A DNA stretch of 64,000 bases from Rhodoferax sediminis. Its GTDB lineage: Bacteria; Pseudomonadota; Gammaproteobacteria; Burkholderiales; Burkholderiaceae_C. Below the pieces are notes generated by a model. The model was given only the letters and a program-made list of their open reading frames with translations. It was not told where the DNA came from and searched no databases. The position numbers were made by a program, and so were the translations under genes. Positions 10,292 through 19,658 of the stretch are shown here, piece by piece (position 1 is the stretch's first letter; every line of letters starts with the position of its first letter). The stretch is from contig NZ_CP035503.1 of NCBI RefSeq assembly GCF_006970865.1, positions 2,927,001-2,991,000 of the forward strand, read 5' to 3'.

Positions 10292-11459
10292 ACCTGAGCC
10301 AGGTTTTAAGCCGGTCCACACCCTGCTCCAGCCGCCGCAGGTCTTTCGAGGCAAAGCACCAGCGCAGCCAGCCCTGGGCTTCGGGCGCAAAGGCATTGCC
10401 GGGCGCCAGCCCCAGCCCGGCCTCGGTCACCAGGCGCTTGGCGGTGACCAGGGAGTCGCCATGGCCTTCCAGGCTGAAGAACGCGTACATCCCGCCCCGG
10501 GCCGACGCCACCTGCACGCCGGGCACGGCCTGCAGCAACGGCACCAGGGTGTCGCGGCAGGCCTTGAGATGGGCCACCACGCGCGGCGTGACCTCCGCCG
10601 TGCGCTCAAGCGCCACCACGCCCGCGCGCTGGGTGAAGACGCTGGCGCACGAGGTGTTGAACTCGATCAGCTTGCCCATGTGGTGCGTCATCGCGGGCGG
10701 CATCACCAGCCAGCCCAGACGCCAGCCGGTCATGAGGAAACTCTTGGAAAAGCTGTGCACCACGACCAGCCGGTCCTCGGGCGTGGTCACGTCCAGAAAA
10801 CTCGGCGCGCTGCCGTTCGCGGTGTCGCCCGCGTAGTACAGGCGCTCGTACACCTCATCGGCCAGGATCCAGGTGCCGGTGCGCCGGCAGTGCTCGACGA
10901 TGGCCTGCTGTTCGGCACGCGTCAGCGTCCAGCCGGTCGGGTTGTTCGGTGCGTTGAGGATCAGCAGTTTGGTGGCCGGCGTGATGGCGGCCAGCAGCGC
11001 GTCCAGGTCCAGCGACCAGGCGCCCTGCTGCGTGCCGCTGCGCATGGGCTGCAGCGGCACGCAGCGCAGCTTCGCCCCCAGGATCACGGGCTGCGCCGTG
11101 AGATTGGGCCAGACCGGCGTGAGCGCCACCACCTCGTCGCCCGCGTCGATCAGCGCCTGCATCGCCAGCATCAGCGCATTCACGCCGCCCGAGGTGATCG
11201 CGATACGCTCTGCCGCGACCTTGCCGTGCAGCGTGCTCATGTAGCCGGCGACCGCCTCGCGCAACTCGGGCAGGCCCAGGTTGTGCGCATAAAAGGTCTC
11301 GCCGCGCTCCAGCGAGTCGATGGCCGCCTGCCGGATGAAATCGGGCGTGACCTCGTCACTCTCGCCAAACCAGAAGGCCAGCACGTCGCTGCGGCCCATG
11401 CCGGCATTGGCGACTTCACGGATTTTGGATTCTTCGAGGTTCTGGATGGCTTGACGCAT
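10287..11459 (-). CDS. PLP-dependent aminotransferase, class I/II
   Basis: This 390-residue fold-type I aminotransferase has the NAPNNPTG motif at residues 169-176, ADEVYE around D201 and the Schiff-base lysine in SFSKSF (K239). The substrate cannot be read from the sequence; relatives act on aspartate, aromatic or branched amino acids. It starts with MRQAIQNLEESKIREVANAG, with no signal peptide. It lies directly upstream of rpsO, and its stop codon overlaps the rpsO -10 box. Confidence 0.85.
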   Translation of the reverse strand: MRQAIQNLEESKIREVANAGMGRSDVLAFWFGESDEVTPDFIRQAAIDSLERGETFYAHNLGLPELREAVAGYMSTLHGKVAAERIAITSGGVNALMLAMQALIDAGDEVVALTPVWPNLTAQPVILGAKLRCVPLQPMRSGTQQGAWSLDLDALLAAITPATKLLILNAPNNPTGWTLTRAEQQAIVEHCRRTGTWILADEVYERLYYAGDTANGSAPSFLDVTTPEDRLVVVHSFSKSFLMTGWRLGWLVMPPAMTHHMGKLIEFNTSCASVFTQRAGVVALERTAEVTPRVVAHLKACRDTLVPLLQAVPGVQVASARGGMYAFFSLEGHGDSLVTAKRLVTEAGLGLAPGNAFAPEAQGWLRWCFASKDLRRLEQGVDRLKTWLRL

Positions 11460-11587
11460 GATCGGGCGGACAGAGGTTCAAGGGCAACGGAGCGTCTATT
11501 GTCGCCGACACGCCCGCAGCAGCTCGGGCGATGGTGCTGCCGCTATGATGGTTTTACCGGCAGCATCCATGCCGGCAGGGAGATTGC

Positions 11588-11857
11588 ATGTATTTCAGGA
11601 TTCCACAGGTTTATCGTCCCGGCAACGCCATTGCCGTGCTGTGCGCTGCCGCACTGCTGTGTCTGGGCGCCAACGCCACTGAGGCCAAGGTCAAAAAAAG
11701 CGGCGCGCAGACCACGCATGCGTCCAAGGCCAAAAAGGCCGGGCGCATCAGGTTTGAAAAAGGTTCCGGCGAGACCCGCGCCGAGCGCGACCGGCGCCTG
11801 CAGCGCGAGTGCAAGGGCATGCCCAACGCAGGCGCCTGCCTGGGATACGGCTCGTAG
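11588..11857 (+). CDS. Small secreted protein of unknown function
   Basis: An 89-residue protein with a hydrophobic signal-like segment (residues 15-30, ending near GANATEA), then a Lys/Ala-rich basic stretch and a conserved-looking tail, ERDRRLQRECKGMPNAGACLGYG, containing two Cys. A ribosome site (AGGGAG) precedes the ATG. I recall similar short proteins with this tail in Comamonadaceae, but know no function. It converges with the next gene, whose stop is 30 bases away. Confidence 0.6.
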   Translation: MYFRIPQVYRPGNAIAVLCAAALLCLGANATEAKVKKSGAQTTHASKAKKAGRIRFEKGSGETRAERDRRLQRECKGMPNAGACLGYGS

Positions 11858-11887
11858 TCAGGACGGGCGGGCCATGCGGCGCCCGTA

Positions 11888-13171
11888 TCAGGAGGGACGT
11901 GCCATGCGGCACGTCGTGGGCTGCTCGGCCTGCGCGGCGCTGATTTGCCGGATCACGCGAAAGCCGTAGCCCGAGCCTTCGACGTCGAACTTCACGCCGG
12001 GCGTGCCCTGGCGCTCCATCACGCCCACCACCAGCGGCTGCTGGAACTGGTGATCAAGCGCGCGCATCGCCCCGGTTTGTCCCCCCAAACTGACGCGAGC
12101 CCGCTCCAGCTGGTTCGCAACCGCGACTGGATGGGTAGTGCCCGCCTTTTCGATCGCCTGCGCCAGCGCCTGCATCATGAGCTGCATGCGCATTTGCACA
12201 TAGTCGTCCGCCGGTTTCGGGAAGCGCTGGCGGAACGCCTGGTAGAACGCTTCGCTGGAGCTACCCTGCACGTTGGGCAGCCAGTCCGCCACGGCGACGA
12301 CCTTGCCCACGCCCGCCTCGCCAATCGCGGCCGGTGCGCCCAGCGCATTGCCGTAAAAAGTGTAGAACTTGCCGTCGAAACCCACCTCTTTGGCGGCCTT
12401 GACCAGCAAGGTCAGGTCGTTGCCCCAGTTGCCGGTGATGACGGCCTGTGCGCCGCTGGACTTGATCTTGGTGAGGTACGGCATGAAGTCCTTGATGCGG
12501 CCCATCGGGTGCAGCTCATCGCCCACGATCTGCACATCGGGGCGCTGCACACCCAACTGGCGCCGGGCCTCGCGCAACACGGCCTGGCCAAAGCTGTAGT
12601 CCTGGCCGATCAGGTACACGCGCCTGAGGGACTTGTCGTCCTTGATCACCTGCATCAACGCGGCCATGCGCATGTCGGCGTGGGCATCGAAGCGAAAGTG
12701 CCAGAAGCTGCACTTCTCGTTGGTCAGGATCGGGTCGACCGCCGAGTAGTTGAGAAAGATGACCTGCTTGTCGGGCTCGCGCTCGTTGTTCTTGTTGATC
12801 GCGTCGATCAGCGCCGCGGCAACGGCCGACGAGTTGCCCTGCATCACAATCTGCGCGCCGTCGTCGATGGCCGAGCGCAGGGCCGACAGCGCCTCTTCGT
12901 TCTGGCCCTTGTTGTCGTAGCGATCGAGCTGCAGCGGCCGGTGGCCACCCGCGGCTTCGGGCAGCTTCACACCCCCGCGTGCGTTGACGCGTTCCACCGC
13001 CCACAGCAGGTTGCGGTACACGGCCTCGCCGGCATTCGCAAACGGGCCGCTCAGGCCCTCGATCAACGCGATCTTGATGGGGCCGCCTTGCGGCGCTTGC
13101 GCAAAGGCTGCAGCCGGCGCACATAGCGCCGCGGTGAGGGAATTCAAGAGTCGGCGACGCGAAATATTCAT
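11888..13171 (-). CDS. ABC transporter substrate-binding protein, branched-chain amino acid (LivJ-like) family
   Basis: A 427-residue periplasmic binding protein with a signal peptide (MNISRRRLLNSLTAALCAPA, twin-arginine-like RRR) and the type I binding fold: IKIALIEGLSGPFANAGEA near the N-terminus and VMQGNSSAVAAALIDAI in the first lobe. Such proteins deliver amino acids, amides or aromatic acids to LivHMGF-type permeases. No permease or ATPase gene is adjacent, so the partner must lie elsewhere and the ligand is unknown. Confidence 0.82.
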   Translation of the reverse strand: MNISRRRLLNSLTAALCAPAAAFAQAPQGGPIKIALIEGLSGPFANAGEAVYRNLLWAVERVNARGGVKLPEAAGGHRPLQLDRYDNKGQNEEALSALRSAIDDGAQIVMQGNSSAVAAALIDAINKNNEREPDKQVIFLNYSAVDPILTNEKCSFWHFRFDAHADMRMAALMQVIKDDKSLRRVYLIGQDYSFGQAVLREARRQLGVQRPDVQIVGDELHPMGRIKDFMPYLTKIKSSGAQAVITGNWGNDLTLLVKAAKEVGFDGKFYTFYGNALGAPAAIGEAGVGKVVAVADWLPNVQGSSSEAFYQAFRQRFPKPADDYVQMRMQLMMQALAQAIEKAGTTHPVAVANQLERARVSLGGQTGAMRALDHQFQQPLVVGVMERQGTPGVKFDVEGSGYGFRVIRQISAAQAEQPTTCRMARPS

Positions 13172-13266
13172 GGGGAAATTTGCCTTGAAAACAAACGCAT
13201 CGCACCTAGATTCGATGCATGCGGCAATCGATGTTGAAAGCCGCGCAGTTTACTAGGAGTCCCTCC

Positions 13267-13638
13267 ATGTTCTTTACCCCTGTAGCCCCCGCAGTTTTGC
13301 GCCGCACCGCCTATGCCCCGTCGCTGGAGCGCTTTCTCGACGACACGCTGCTCACCGCCCGTCAAAAGGGTTATTCGATTGAGCAGGACGACAAGACCGT
13401 CACCATGAGCTTCGATATGCCCGGCGTTGCCAAGGAGCAGTTGTCCATCGGCATCGAAGGCAGCGTCGTGCGCATCGGGAGCCTGGAAGGCGCGCCGCGC
13501 CGCTACAAGGCCGCGTACGAGTTGCCGCAGGACATCGACGTCGCCGCCAGCGATGCCAAACTGGAAAACGGCGTGCTCACGCTGAAGCTGACGAAGAAGG
13601 TGCCGGTGAGCAACGTCACACAGCTTGCCATCAACTGA
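13267..13638 (+). CDS. Small heat-shock protein, Hsp20/alpha-crystallin family
   Basis: A 123-residue chaperone-type protein. The alpha-crystallin beta-sandwich is recognisable in KTVTMSFDMPGVAKEQLSI and in KLENGVLTLKLTKK near the C-terminus. Small heat-shock proteins hold unfolding proteins in a refoldable state. The ATG at 13267 has an AGGAG eight bases upstream; the longer frame from 13219 lacks a ribosome site. A copy of the 54-bp repeat begins a few bases after the stop. Confidence 0.85.
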   Translation: MFFTPVAPAVLRRTAYAPSLERFLDDTLLTARQKGYSIEQDDKTVTMSFDMPGVAKEQLSIGIEGSVVRIGSLEGAPRRYKAAYELPQDIDVAASDAKLENGVLTLKLTKKVPVSNVTQLAIN

Positions 13639-13641
13639 GCT

Positions 13642-13696
13642 GCTACCAATTAAATAGCTGCCAGTGCCCTGTGTATAAGGGGCTGGCGGTTGTTTT
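13642..13696 (+). repeat. 54-bp dispersed module, copy B (Hsp20-tsaD convergent gap)
   Basis: Plus orientation: GCTA-N10-AGCT-N20-GGGCT-N8-TTTT, that is 55 bp with one extra base in the long spacer. It fills the space between the convergent Hsp20 and tsaD stops. This intergenic copy carries an indel, while the copies inside genes keep exactly 54 bp. Confidence 0.75.
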
Positions 13697-13697
13697 C

Positions 13698-14750
13698 TCA
13701 TAGACTCCGGCTCAGGGAGTTCAGCGGCCAGCGCGGTTTTACGTCGAACGCGTAAACCTCGCTGGCCGTTTGCTGACCGGCTTGCAGGCGCATCGCGGCC
13801 GCCAGCGCAATCATGGCGCCGTTGTCGGTGCACAAATGGAGTTCGGGGTAGTGCACGCGCACGCCCACAGCAAAGCACGCCGCATCGAGCTGCAGCCGCA
13901 AACTGCGGTTGGCTCCTACGCCGCCCGCCACCACCAGCCGCTTCAAGCCCGTCTGGCGCAGCGCCGCCAGTGACTTCTTCACCAGCACCTCCACGATCGC
14001 GGCTTGCGTAGATGCGGCCAGATCGGCCTTGCGCGCTTCGAGTTGATCGCCCAGCTTTTTGGCCTGCACCAGCACCGCCGTCTTGAGTCCGGCAAACGAA
14101 AAATCCAGATTGCCGCTGTGCAATAACGGGCGCGGCAATTTGAAAGCGGCCGCGTCGCCGTGCTCGGCCAGTTTTGACAGCGCAGGGCCACCGGGATAGC
14201 CCAGGCCCATCAGCTTGGCCGATTTGTCGAAGGCCTCGCCCGCCGCGTCGTCGATCGACTCGCCCAGGAGCTCATAGTGCCCGACGCCATCGACCCGCAT
14301 CAGCTGCGTATGGCCGCCCGACACCAGCAGCGCCACGAACGGAAACTGCGGCGGATCAAGACTCAGGAACGGCGACAGCAAATGCCCCTCCAGGTGATGC
14401 ACGCCCAGCACCGGTTTGCCGAGCGCCGCGCCGAGCGCGCAGGCCACGCCCGCACCGACCAGCAGCGCGCCGGCCAGCCCGGGACCGCGCGTGTAGGCCA
14501 CCACATCGACCTCCGTGAGCGCGCGGCCGGCTTCACCCAGCACTTTTTGCGTGAGCGGCAGCACGCGGCGGATATGGTCGCGGCTCGCGAGCTCTGGCAC
14601 CACGCCGCCGTAGGCCTGGTGCATCTCGATCTGGCTGTGCAGCGCATGCGCGCACAACACGGGCACGCCTGGGCCGCGCGTCTCGACCAGGGCCACGCCG
14701 GTCTCGTCGCACGAGGATTCGATACCCAGCACCAACAGATTTTCGGTCAT
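13698..14750 (-). CDS. tsaD: tRNA N6-adenosine threonylcarbamoyltransferase TsaD
   Basis: TsaD (350 aa) makes the t6A37 modification of ANN-decoding tRNAs. The ATPase-fold motifs are present: [10 protein letters not shown] near the N-terminus, HxxxH metal ligands in [13 protein letters not shown], the SGGHTQLM loop, and [10 protein letters not shown] with [12 protein letters not shown] near the C-terminus. The ATG at 14750 gives the family N-terminus [16 protein letters not shown]; a longer upstream frame is not supported. Length is normal. Confidence 0.96.
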   Translation of the reverse strand: MTENLLVLGIESSCDETGVALVETRGPGVPVLCAHALHSQIEMHQAYGGVVPELASRDHIRRVLPLTQKVLGEAGRALTEVDVVAYTRGPGLAGALLVGAGVACALGAALGKPVLGVHHLEGHLLSPFLSLDPPQFPFVALLVSGGHTQLMRVDGVGHYELLGESIDDAAGEAFDKSAKLMGLGYPGGPALSKLAEHGDAAAFKLPRPLLHSGNLDFSFAGLKTAVLVQAKKLGDQLEARKADLAASTQAAIVEVLVKKSLAALRQTGLKRLVVAGGVGANRSLRLQLDAACFAVGVRVHYPELHLCTDNGAMIALAAAMRLQAGQQTASEVYAFDVKPRWPLNSLSRSL

Positions 14751-14908
14751 GGCACCGAGTTTAGGGGCAAGCGCCCTGCCCACCGGGTGTGCACTGGGTT
14801 TCTGCGCGAGCGCAATCCCTGCGACACTGCACAGCGACACAAAATGGGAGTATGTTGATGCTCCGCGCCACAGGTTGGCGCGGCTCATTGACTGAAAAGG
14901 AAATCTCC

Positions 14909-15454
14909 ATGAAGAAAAATTCAGCAAGCAAGACCGAGGCCCTCAAGACCCGGCAGAAGGCGCCGCTGGCCACGCCCAGCGACCTCAGGGCCGCCGCGAC
15001 CCGGGACATCACCGGCGCCATGAATGCCATCCTCGCGGACGTGTACGCGATCTACCTCAAGACCAAGAATTTCCACTGGCACATGAGCGGGCCGCACTTC
15101 CGCGACTACCACCTGCTGCTGGACGAACAGGGTGACCAGCTTTTCGCCATGACCGACCCGATCGCCGAGCGCGTGCGCAAGGTGGGTGGCACCACGCTGC
15201 GCTCCATCGGCCACATCGCGCGCACCCAGCGCGTGCTGGACAACGATGCCGACTACGTCGAGCCGCAGGACATGCTGGCCGAGCTGCGCGAGGACAACAA
15301 GACGCTGGCCGCGAGCCTGCGCGAGGCCCATGGCGTGTGCGAGGAGCACAGCGACATCGCCACCGCCAGCCTGATCGAAGTCTGGATCGACGAGACCGAG
15401 CGACGCACCTGGTTCCTGTTCGAAGCCAGCCGCCAGGGCTCCGGCCCGGCTTGA
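14909..15454 (+). CDS. dps: DNA starvation/stationary-phase protection protein Dps
   Basis: A 181-residue ferritin-like dodecamer subunit that oxidises and stores iron and binds DNA under stress. The ferroxidase signature is visible as KNFHWHMSG (residues 53-61), [16 protein letters not shown] and [13 protein letters not shown] Lys-rich N-terminal tail ([17 protein letters not shown]) could contact DNA. The ATG at 14909 is preceded by AAGGA eight bases away. No OxyR site was recognised upstream. Confidence 0.93.
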   Translation: MKKNSASKTEALKTRQKAPLATPSDLRAAATRDITGAMNAILADVYAIYLKTKNFHWHMSGPHFRDYHLLLDEQGDQLFAMTDPIAERVRKVGGTTLRSIGHIARTQRVLDNDADYVEPQDMLAELREDNKTLAASLREAHGVCEEHSDIATASLIEVWIDETERRTWFLFEASRQGSGPA

Positions 15455-15488
15455 GCTAGCGCCACCACGCTCTACGCGGTTGCCGGAT

Positions 15489-16880
15489 TTACTTTATTGC
15501 GGTCGCCATCCCCATGGCGGGCGGCCGCGCACCCTGTGCATGCTCGGGCATCGCCCAGGCGAGCCACTTCTGGCGCAGGGCGGCGACCAGCACGAAGGCG
15601 AGCGCCGCGATGGCGCCGAAGGTGACAAACCCCATCTGGTAGCTGCCGGTGCTCTGCTTGGCGATGCCCATCACGACGGGCAGGTAAAAGCCCCCGATGC
15701 CACCGGCCGCGCCAATGATCCCCGTCATCACGCCCGTCTTGCCCTGCCAGCGGTGCGGCACCAGCTGGAAGGTCGCGCCGTTGCCCAGCCCGAAGCAGGT
15801 GTACAGACCGAGCAGCAGCACCACGCCGCCGGCCAGCGGGGGCATGGTGGCCGCGAAGGTGAAGTCGAGCACCGAGATGCCCGCCAGCAGGAAGAGCAAC
15901 GCCCGCACGCCCGTCACCCGGTCGGCGATCAGGCCGCCGAAGGGGCGCAGAACAGCGCCGGTGAAGGCCATCAGCGCCATCAGCAGGCCCGCATTGATCT
16001 TGGACATTTGATACAGGCTGGTGAGCAGCAGCGAGACGTAGGACGACATGCCGACAAAGCCGCCGAAGGTGATGCTGTAGACCAGCATGATCACCCAGGT
16101 GTCGCGCTCGGCCAGCACGGCGCGGTAACGTTGGGGCAGTACCGCGACGGCCATGAGGGCGCCAAAGAAAGGCAGCAACAACAGCCCGGCCTCGCCGCCA
16201 CCGAGAGCCCCCGCATGCACCAGCAGGACCATGCCGATCAGCCCGAACAGGGTTAGCGCAAAGGCGCCAAACGCCGGCAGGGGGCTGCCGGTCTTGGGGC
16301 TGCGGTCCTTCGCCCAGAAGAAAATCGCGACTGAAGTCAACGCCAGCAAGGGCAAGGCTGCAGCCGTCGCCTTTTGCCACCCGAACGCACCGGCCAGCGT
16401 CGGGAACATGAAGCCGTCGAGTACGGCGCCGATGTTGCCCGCGGCCGCGAGCCCCAGCACCAGGCCCTGCACCCGGGGCGGGTAGTTGCTGCCGGCCATC
16501 GGCAATGCAACGGCGAAGCTGGCGCCGCCCATGCCCAGAAACACCCCGAGGACCAGCAGCGTCAGGTACGAGGGTGCGCCCGGCGTCAAGAGCAGGACAA
16601 AGGCTGGGATGGCGGACAGCAGAACGCCCATCTGCGCGATTTTTCGGCCATCCACCGACTGAAACAGGTTCCCCAAAGTAACCCGGAGAATCGCGGCCGC
16701 GAGCACGGGCACCGCCACCAGAAAACCCTGCTCCGCCGGAGACATCGCGATGTCCCGGCTGATGAAGGGCGCCAGGGGGCCCAGCATGACCCAGACCGTG
16801 AACCCCGAGTCGAAATAGAGAAAGCAGGCCAGCAACGCCCGCCAGTCGCCGCTCTTGAGTGAAGCAATGACATTCTTCAT
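15489..16880 (-). CDS. narK: Nitrate/nitrite transporter, NarK/NNP family (MFS)
   Basis: A 463-residue major-facilitator protein with about twelve hydrophobic segments. The nitrate-nitrite-porter signatures are GMGGASFAVALPMAGSNYPP in helix 5 and GLGNGATFQLVPHRW in the second half. It imports nitrate for the divergently transcribed nirB-nirD-nasA genes. The ATG at 16880 has an AGAGGA ribosome site seven bases upstream, and a sigma-54 type -24/-12 element lies 29-42 bases upstream. Whether it also moves nitrite is not decidable from sequence. Confidence 0.9.
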   Translation of the reverse strand: MKNVIASLKSGDWRALLACFLYFDSGFTVWVMLGPLAPFISRDIAMSPAEQGFLVAVPVLAAAILRVTLGNLFQSVDGRKIAQMGVLLSAIPAFVLLLTPGAPSYLTLLVLGVFLGMGGASFAVALPMAGSNYPPRVQGLVLGLAAAGNIGAVLDGFMFPTLAGAFGWQKATAAALPLLALTSVAIFFWAKDRSPKTGSPLPAFGAFALTLFGLIGMVLLVHAGALGGGEAGLLLLPFFGALMAVAVLPQRYRAVLAERDTWVIMLVYSITFGGFVGMSSYVSLLLTSLYQMSKINAGLLMALMAFTGAVLRPFGGLIADRVTGVRALLFLLAGISVLDFTFAATMPPLAGGVVLLLGLYTCFGLGNGATFQLVPHRWQGKTGVMTGIIGAAGGIGGFYLPVVMGIAKQSTGSYQMGFVTFGAIAALAFVLVAALRQKWLAWAMPEHAQGARPPAMGMATAIK

Positions 16881-16906
16881 GGATAGTCCTCTGCGAATAA
16901 AAAACT

Positions 16907-16923
16907 GCGCATCACGAGTGCCG
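16907..16923 (-). promoter_or_regulatory. Candidate sigma-54 promoter of the nitrate transporter gene
   Basis: The minus strand reads CGGCACTCGTGATGCGC. The GG and GC pairs (16922-16921 and 16910-16909) are separated by exactly ten bases and the hexamers resemble GGCAC and TGC, as required for RpoN promoters. The predicted start lies about 17 bases before the ATG. Confidence 0.6.
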
Positions 16924-17061
16924 CTTCTGAACGCCCCGTCCCAGGCGCAGCATCACATCGAGATCGAATGCTTGAACGAGGTGTGAGCAAGATGTGCGCC
17001 AGCGCCTTCGAGATCGCCCGAAGCCGCTCATAGGGCAAGCCGATGCCGCGTTGCAAGCGCA

Positions 17062-17101
17062 TGCACCACGGGCAGGCACGTTTTCGATCCAGATTGGTGC
17101 A
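17062..17101. promoter_or_regulatory. NtrC-like inverted half-sites
   Basis: TGCACCA (17062-17068) and TGGTGCA (17095-17101) match the two arms of the NtrC consensus but are 26 bases apart, about three helical turns centre to centre. Each might be the strong half of a separate degenerate site. They lie about 90-125 bases before the predicted nirB start, a usual distance for enhancer sites of sigma-54 promoters. Confidence 0.45.
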
Positions 17102-17161
17102 ATGCAACAAACAGGAGCGCAGTCAGCGTGGCGGGCCCGCACCCGCCATAGCGCAGCGAAC

Positions 17162-17178
17162 TGGCATGGGACTTGCGG
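17162..17178 (+). promoter_or_regulatory. Candidate sigma-54 promoter of the nirB operon
   Basis: TGGCATGGGACTTGCGG matches the RpoN consensus: GG at 17163-17164, then exactly ten bases, then GC at 17175-17176. Transcription would start near 17188, leaving a leader of about 20 bases with a GGAG ribosome site before the nirB ATG. Confidence 0.75.
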
Positions 17179-17208
17179 ATGTAGCCCAACTCGTTACGGA
17201 GACACAGT

Positions 17209-19641
17209 ATGAAAAAGTCCAGGCTGGTGATGGTGGGCAACGGCATGGCCGGGATTCGCACCATCGAGGAATTGCTCAAGATCGCACCCGAGCTCTACGA
17301 CATCACGGTGTTCGGGGCCGAGCCGCACCCCAACTACAACCGCATCCTGCTGTCGCCGGTGCTCGCGGGCGAGCAGACGCTCGACGAGATCGTGCTCAAC
17401 GCCTGGGACTGGTACCGGGACAACCACATCACGCTGCACGCCGGCAAAAAGGTCGTGGAGGTGGACCGCGTGCACCGCATCGTGCGCGCCCAGGACGGCA
17501 CCGAGGAGCCGTACGACCGCCTGCTGATGTGCACCGGCTCGAATCCGTTCATCCTGCCGGTGCCGGGCAAGGAACTGGAAGGCGTGATCGCCTACCGCGA
17601 CATCGCCGACACCAACGCGATGATCGAGGCCTCGCAGAAATACAGGCGCGCCGTCGTCATCGGCGGCGGCCTGCTGGGACTGGAAGCGGCCAACGGCCTG
17701 ATGCTGCGCGGCATGGACGTGACCGTGGTGCATGTGATGCCCTGGCTGATGGAGCGCCAGCTCGACGATGTGGCGGGCAAGCTGCTGCAAAAATCGCTGG
17801 AAGACCGTGGGCTCAAGTTCATGATCGGCGCGCAGACCGAAGCGCTGATTCCCGACCGGGATGGAAGGGTCATGGCGATCCGGTTCAAGAATGGCACCGA
17901 GCTGCCGACCGACCTCGTGGTCATGGCGGTCGGTATCAGACCGAACACCGAGCTGGCCGAAGCCATGCGCCTGCACTGCAATCGCGGCATCGTGGTCAAT
18001 GACACGCTACAGACCGTGACCGACGCGCGCATTTACGCCGTGGGCGAATGTGCGGCGCACCGCGGCATCGCCTACGGCCTGGTGGCGCCGCTGTTCGAGC
18101 AGGCCAAGGTGGCGGCGAATCACCTTGCGCAGTTCGGCATCGGCCGCTACACCGGCTCGCTGACCTCGACCAAGCTCAAGGTCACGGGCATCGACCTGTT
18201 CTCGGCTGGCGAATTCATGGGCGGCGAAGGGACCGAAGAGCTGGTGATGAGCGACCCGTTCGGCGGGGTCTACAAGAAGCTGGTGATCAAGGACGACAGG
18301 CTGGTTGGCGCCTGCCTGTACGGCGACACGGTGGACGGCAGCTGGTACTTCAAGCTCTTGCGCGACGGCCGCAGCGTGCACGACATCCGCGACAAGCTGA
18401 TGTTCGGCGAATCCAACATCGGCGACAGCGGCCACGAGGGCCACAGCAAGGCCGCAGGCATGCCGGACGACGCCGAGGTCTGCGGCTGCAACGGCGTCAC
18501 CAAGGGCACCATCTGCAAGGCGATCAAGGACAAGGGCCTGTTCACGCTCGATGAAGTGCGCCGGCACACCAAGGCCAGCGCGAGCTGCGGCTCGTGCACC
18601 GGGCTGGTCGAGCAGCTATTGATGGCCACGGCCGGCGGCGACTACTCGGCCCTGCCTGCGAAAAAAGCCCTGTGCGGCTGCACCGAGCACAGCCACCAGG
18701 AGGTGCGCGAGGCCATCAAGGCGCACAAGCTGCTGGCCATTGCCGACGTGTTCCACTTCATGGAGTGGCGCACGCCGAATGGCTGCTCAATGTGCCGCCC
18801 GGCCGTCAACTACTACCTGCTCTCGACCTGGCCCAAGCAGGCCAGGGACGACCCGCAAAGCCGCTACATCAACGAGCGCAGCCACGCCAACATCCAGAAG
18901 GACGGCACCTACAGCGTGATTCCGCGCATGTGGGGCGGCGAGACCACGGCCAGCGAGCTGCGCCGCATCGCCGACGCGGTGGACAAATACAAGATCCCGA
19001 CCGTCAAGGTCACGGGCGGCCAGCGCATCGACCTGCTGGGGGTGAAGAAGGAAGACCTGCAAAACGTCTGGAAGGACATCGGCATGCCTTCCGGCCACGC
19101 CTACGCCAAGGCGCTGCGCACGGTCAAGACCTGCGTCGGGTCGGAGTGGTGCCGCTTCGGCACGCAGGACAGCACGCAGATGGGCAAGGACCTGGAGCGC
19201 GCGCTGTGGCGCATGTACGCGCCGCACAAGGTCAAGCTGGCGGTGAGCGGCTGCCCGCGCAACTGCGCCGAGTCGGGCATCAAGGACGTGGGCGTGATCG
19301 GCGTCGATTCGGGCTGGGAAATCCACGTGGGCGGCAACGGCGGCATCAAGACCGAGGTGGCGCAATTCCTCGTGAAGGTGAAGACGTCGGGGGAGGTACT
19401 GGAGTATGCCGGCGGCTTCCTGCAGCTGTACCGTGAGGAAGGCTGGTACCTGGAGCGCACCGTGCACTACATCCAGCGCGTCGGCCTCGACTACGTGAAG
19501 AAGCGGATCCTGGACGACGCCGAGGGCCGCAAGGCGCTGTGGGAGCGCCTGCAGTTCAGCGTGGATGGCGAGCCCGATCCGTGGTTCGAGACGGACAAGG
19601 CGGGCGTGGACACGCGGCAGTTCGAGCCGCTCACGGCCTGA
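17209..19641 (+). CDS. nirB: Nitrite reductase [NAD(P)H] large subunit
   Basis: NirB (810 aa) reduces nitrite to ammonium in the cytoplasm with six electrons from NAD(P)H. Domains in order: FAD/NAD(P)-binding reductase (MVGNGMAGIRTIEEL), a BFD-like [2Fe-2S] domain (CGCNG...CGSCTG), and the sulfite-reductase-like half with siroheme/[4Fe-4S] ligands C642, C648, C682 and C686 (C-x5-C-x33-C-x3-C). Length is full. It heads a nirB-nirD-nasA-ybiB-cobA operon behind a sigma-54-like promoter, which implies nitrogen control. Confidence 0.96.
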   Translation: MKKSRLVMVGNGMAGIRTIEELLKIAPELYDITVFGAEPHPNYNRILLSPVLAGEQTLDEIVLNAWDWYRDNHITLHAGKKVVEVDRVHRIVRAQDGTEEPYDRLLMCTGSNPFILPVPGKELEGVIAYRDIADTNAMIEASQKYRRAVVIGGGLLGLEAANGLMLRGMDVTVVHVMPWLMERQLDDVAGKLLQKSLEDRGLKFMIGAQTEALIPDRDGRVMAIRFKNGTELPTDLVVMAVGIRPNTELAEAMRLHCNRGIVVNDTLQTVTDARIYAVGECAAHRGIAYGLVAPLFEQAKVAANHLAQFGIGRYTGSLTSTKLKVTGIDLFSAGEFMGGEGTEELVMSDPFGGVYKKLVIKDDRLVGACLYGDTVDGSWYFKLLRDGRSVHDIRDKLMFGESNIGDSGHEGHSKAAGMPDDAEVCGCNGVTKGTICKAIKDKGLFTLDEVRRHTKASASCGSCTGLVEQLLMATAGGDYSALPAKKALCGCTEHSHQEVREAIKAHKLLAIADVFHFMEWRTPNGCSMCRPAVNYYLLSTWPKQARDDPQSRYINERSHANIQKDGTYSVIPRMWGGETTASELRRIADAVDKYKIPTVKVTGGQRIDLLGVKKEDLQNVWKDIGMPSGHAYAKALRTVKTCVGSEWCRFGTQDSTQMGKDLERALWRMYAPHKVKLAVSGCPRNCAESGIKDVGVIGVDSGWEIHVGGNGGIKTEVAQFLVKVKTSGEVLEYAGGFLQLYREEGWYLERTVHYIQRVGLDYVKKRILDDAEGRKALWERLQFSVDGEPDPWFETDKAGVDTRQFEPLTA

Positions 19642-19658
19642 CCACCCTATATTGAATG

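Larger units (their letters stand above)
16881..17208. other. 328-bp divergent regulatory region between the transporter gene and nirB
   Basis: No credible gene is present. It holds a sigma-54-like element for each direction and a pair of inverted NtrC-like half-sites between them (separate entries). A GGCGGG/CCCGCC hairpin at about 17131-17148 has no T-run. I found no clear NasT/ANTAR two-hairpin leader. Confidence 0.6.

Noticed and set aside
11896..11915. Perfect hairpin GACGTGCC/GGCACGTC at the 3' end of the binding-protein gene as a bidirectional terminator
   Set aside because: No T-run follows on either strand and the hairpin lies within the coding end; it may be chance in GC-rich DNA.
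17101..17208. A NasT/ANTAR antitermination leader before nirB
   Set aside because: I could not find two adjacent hairpins with the expected six-base loops, and the predicted sigma-54 start leaves a leader of only about 20 bases.
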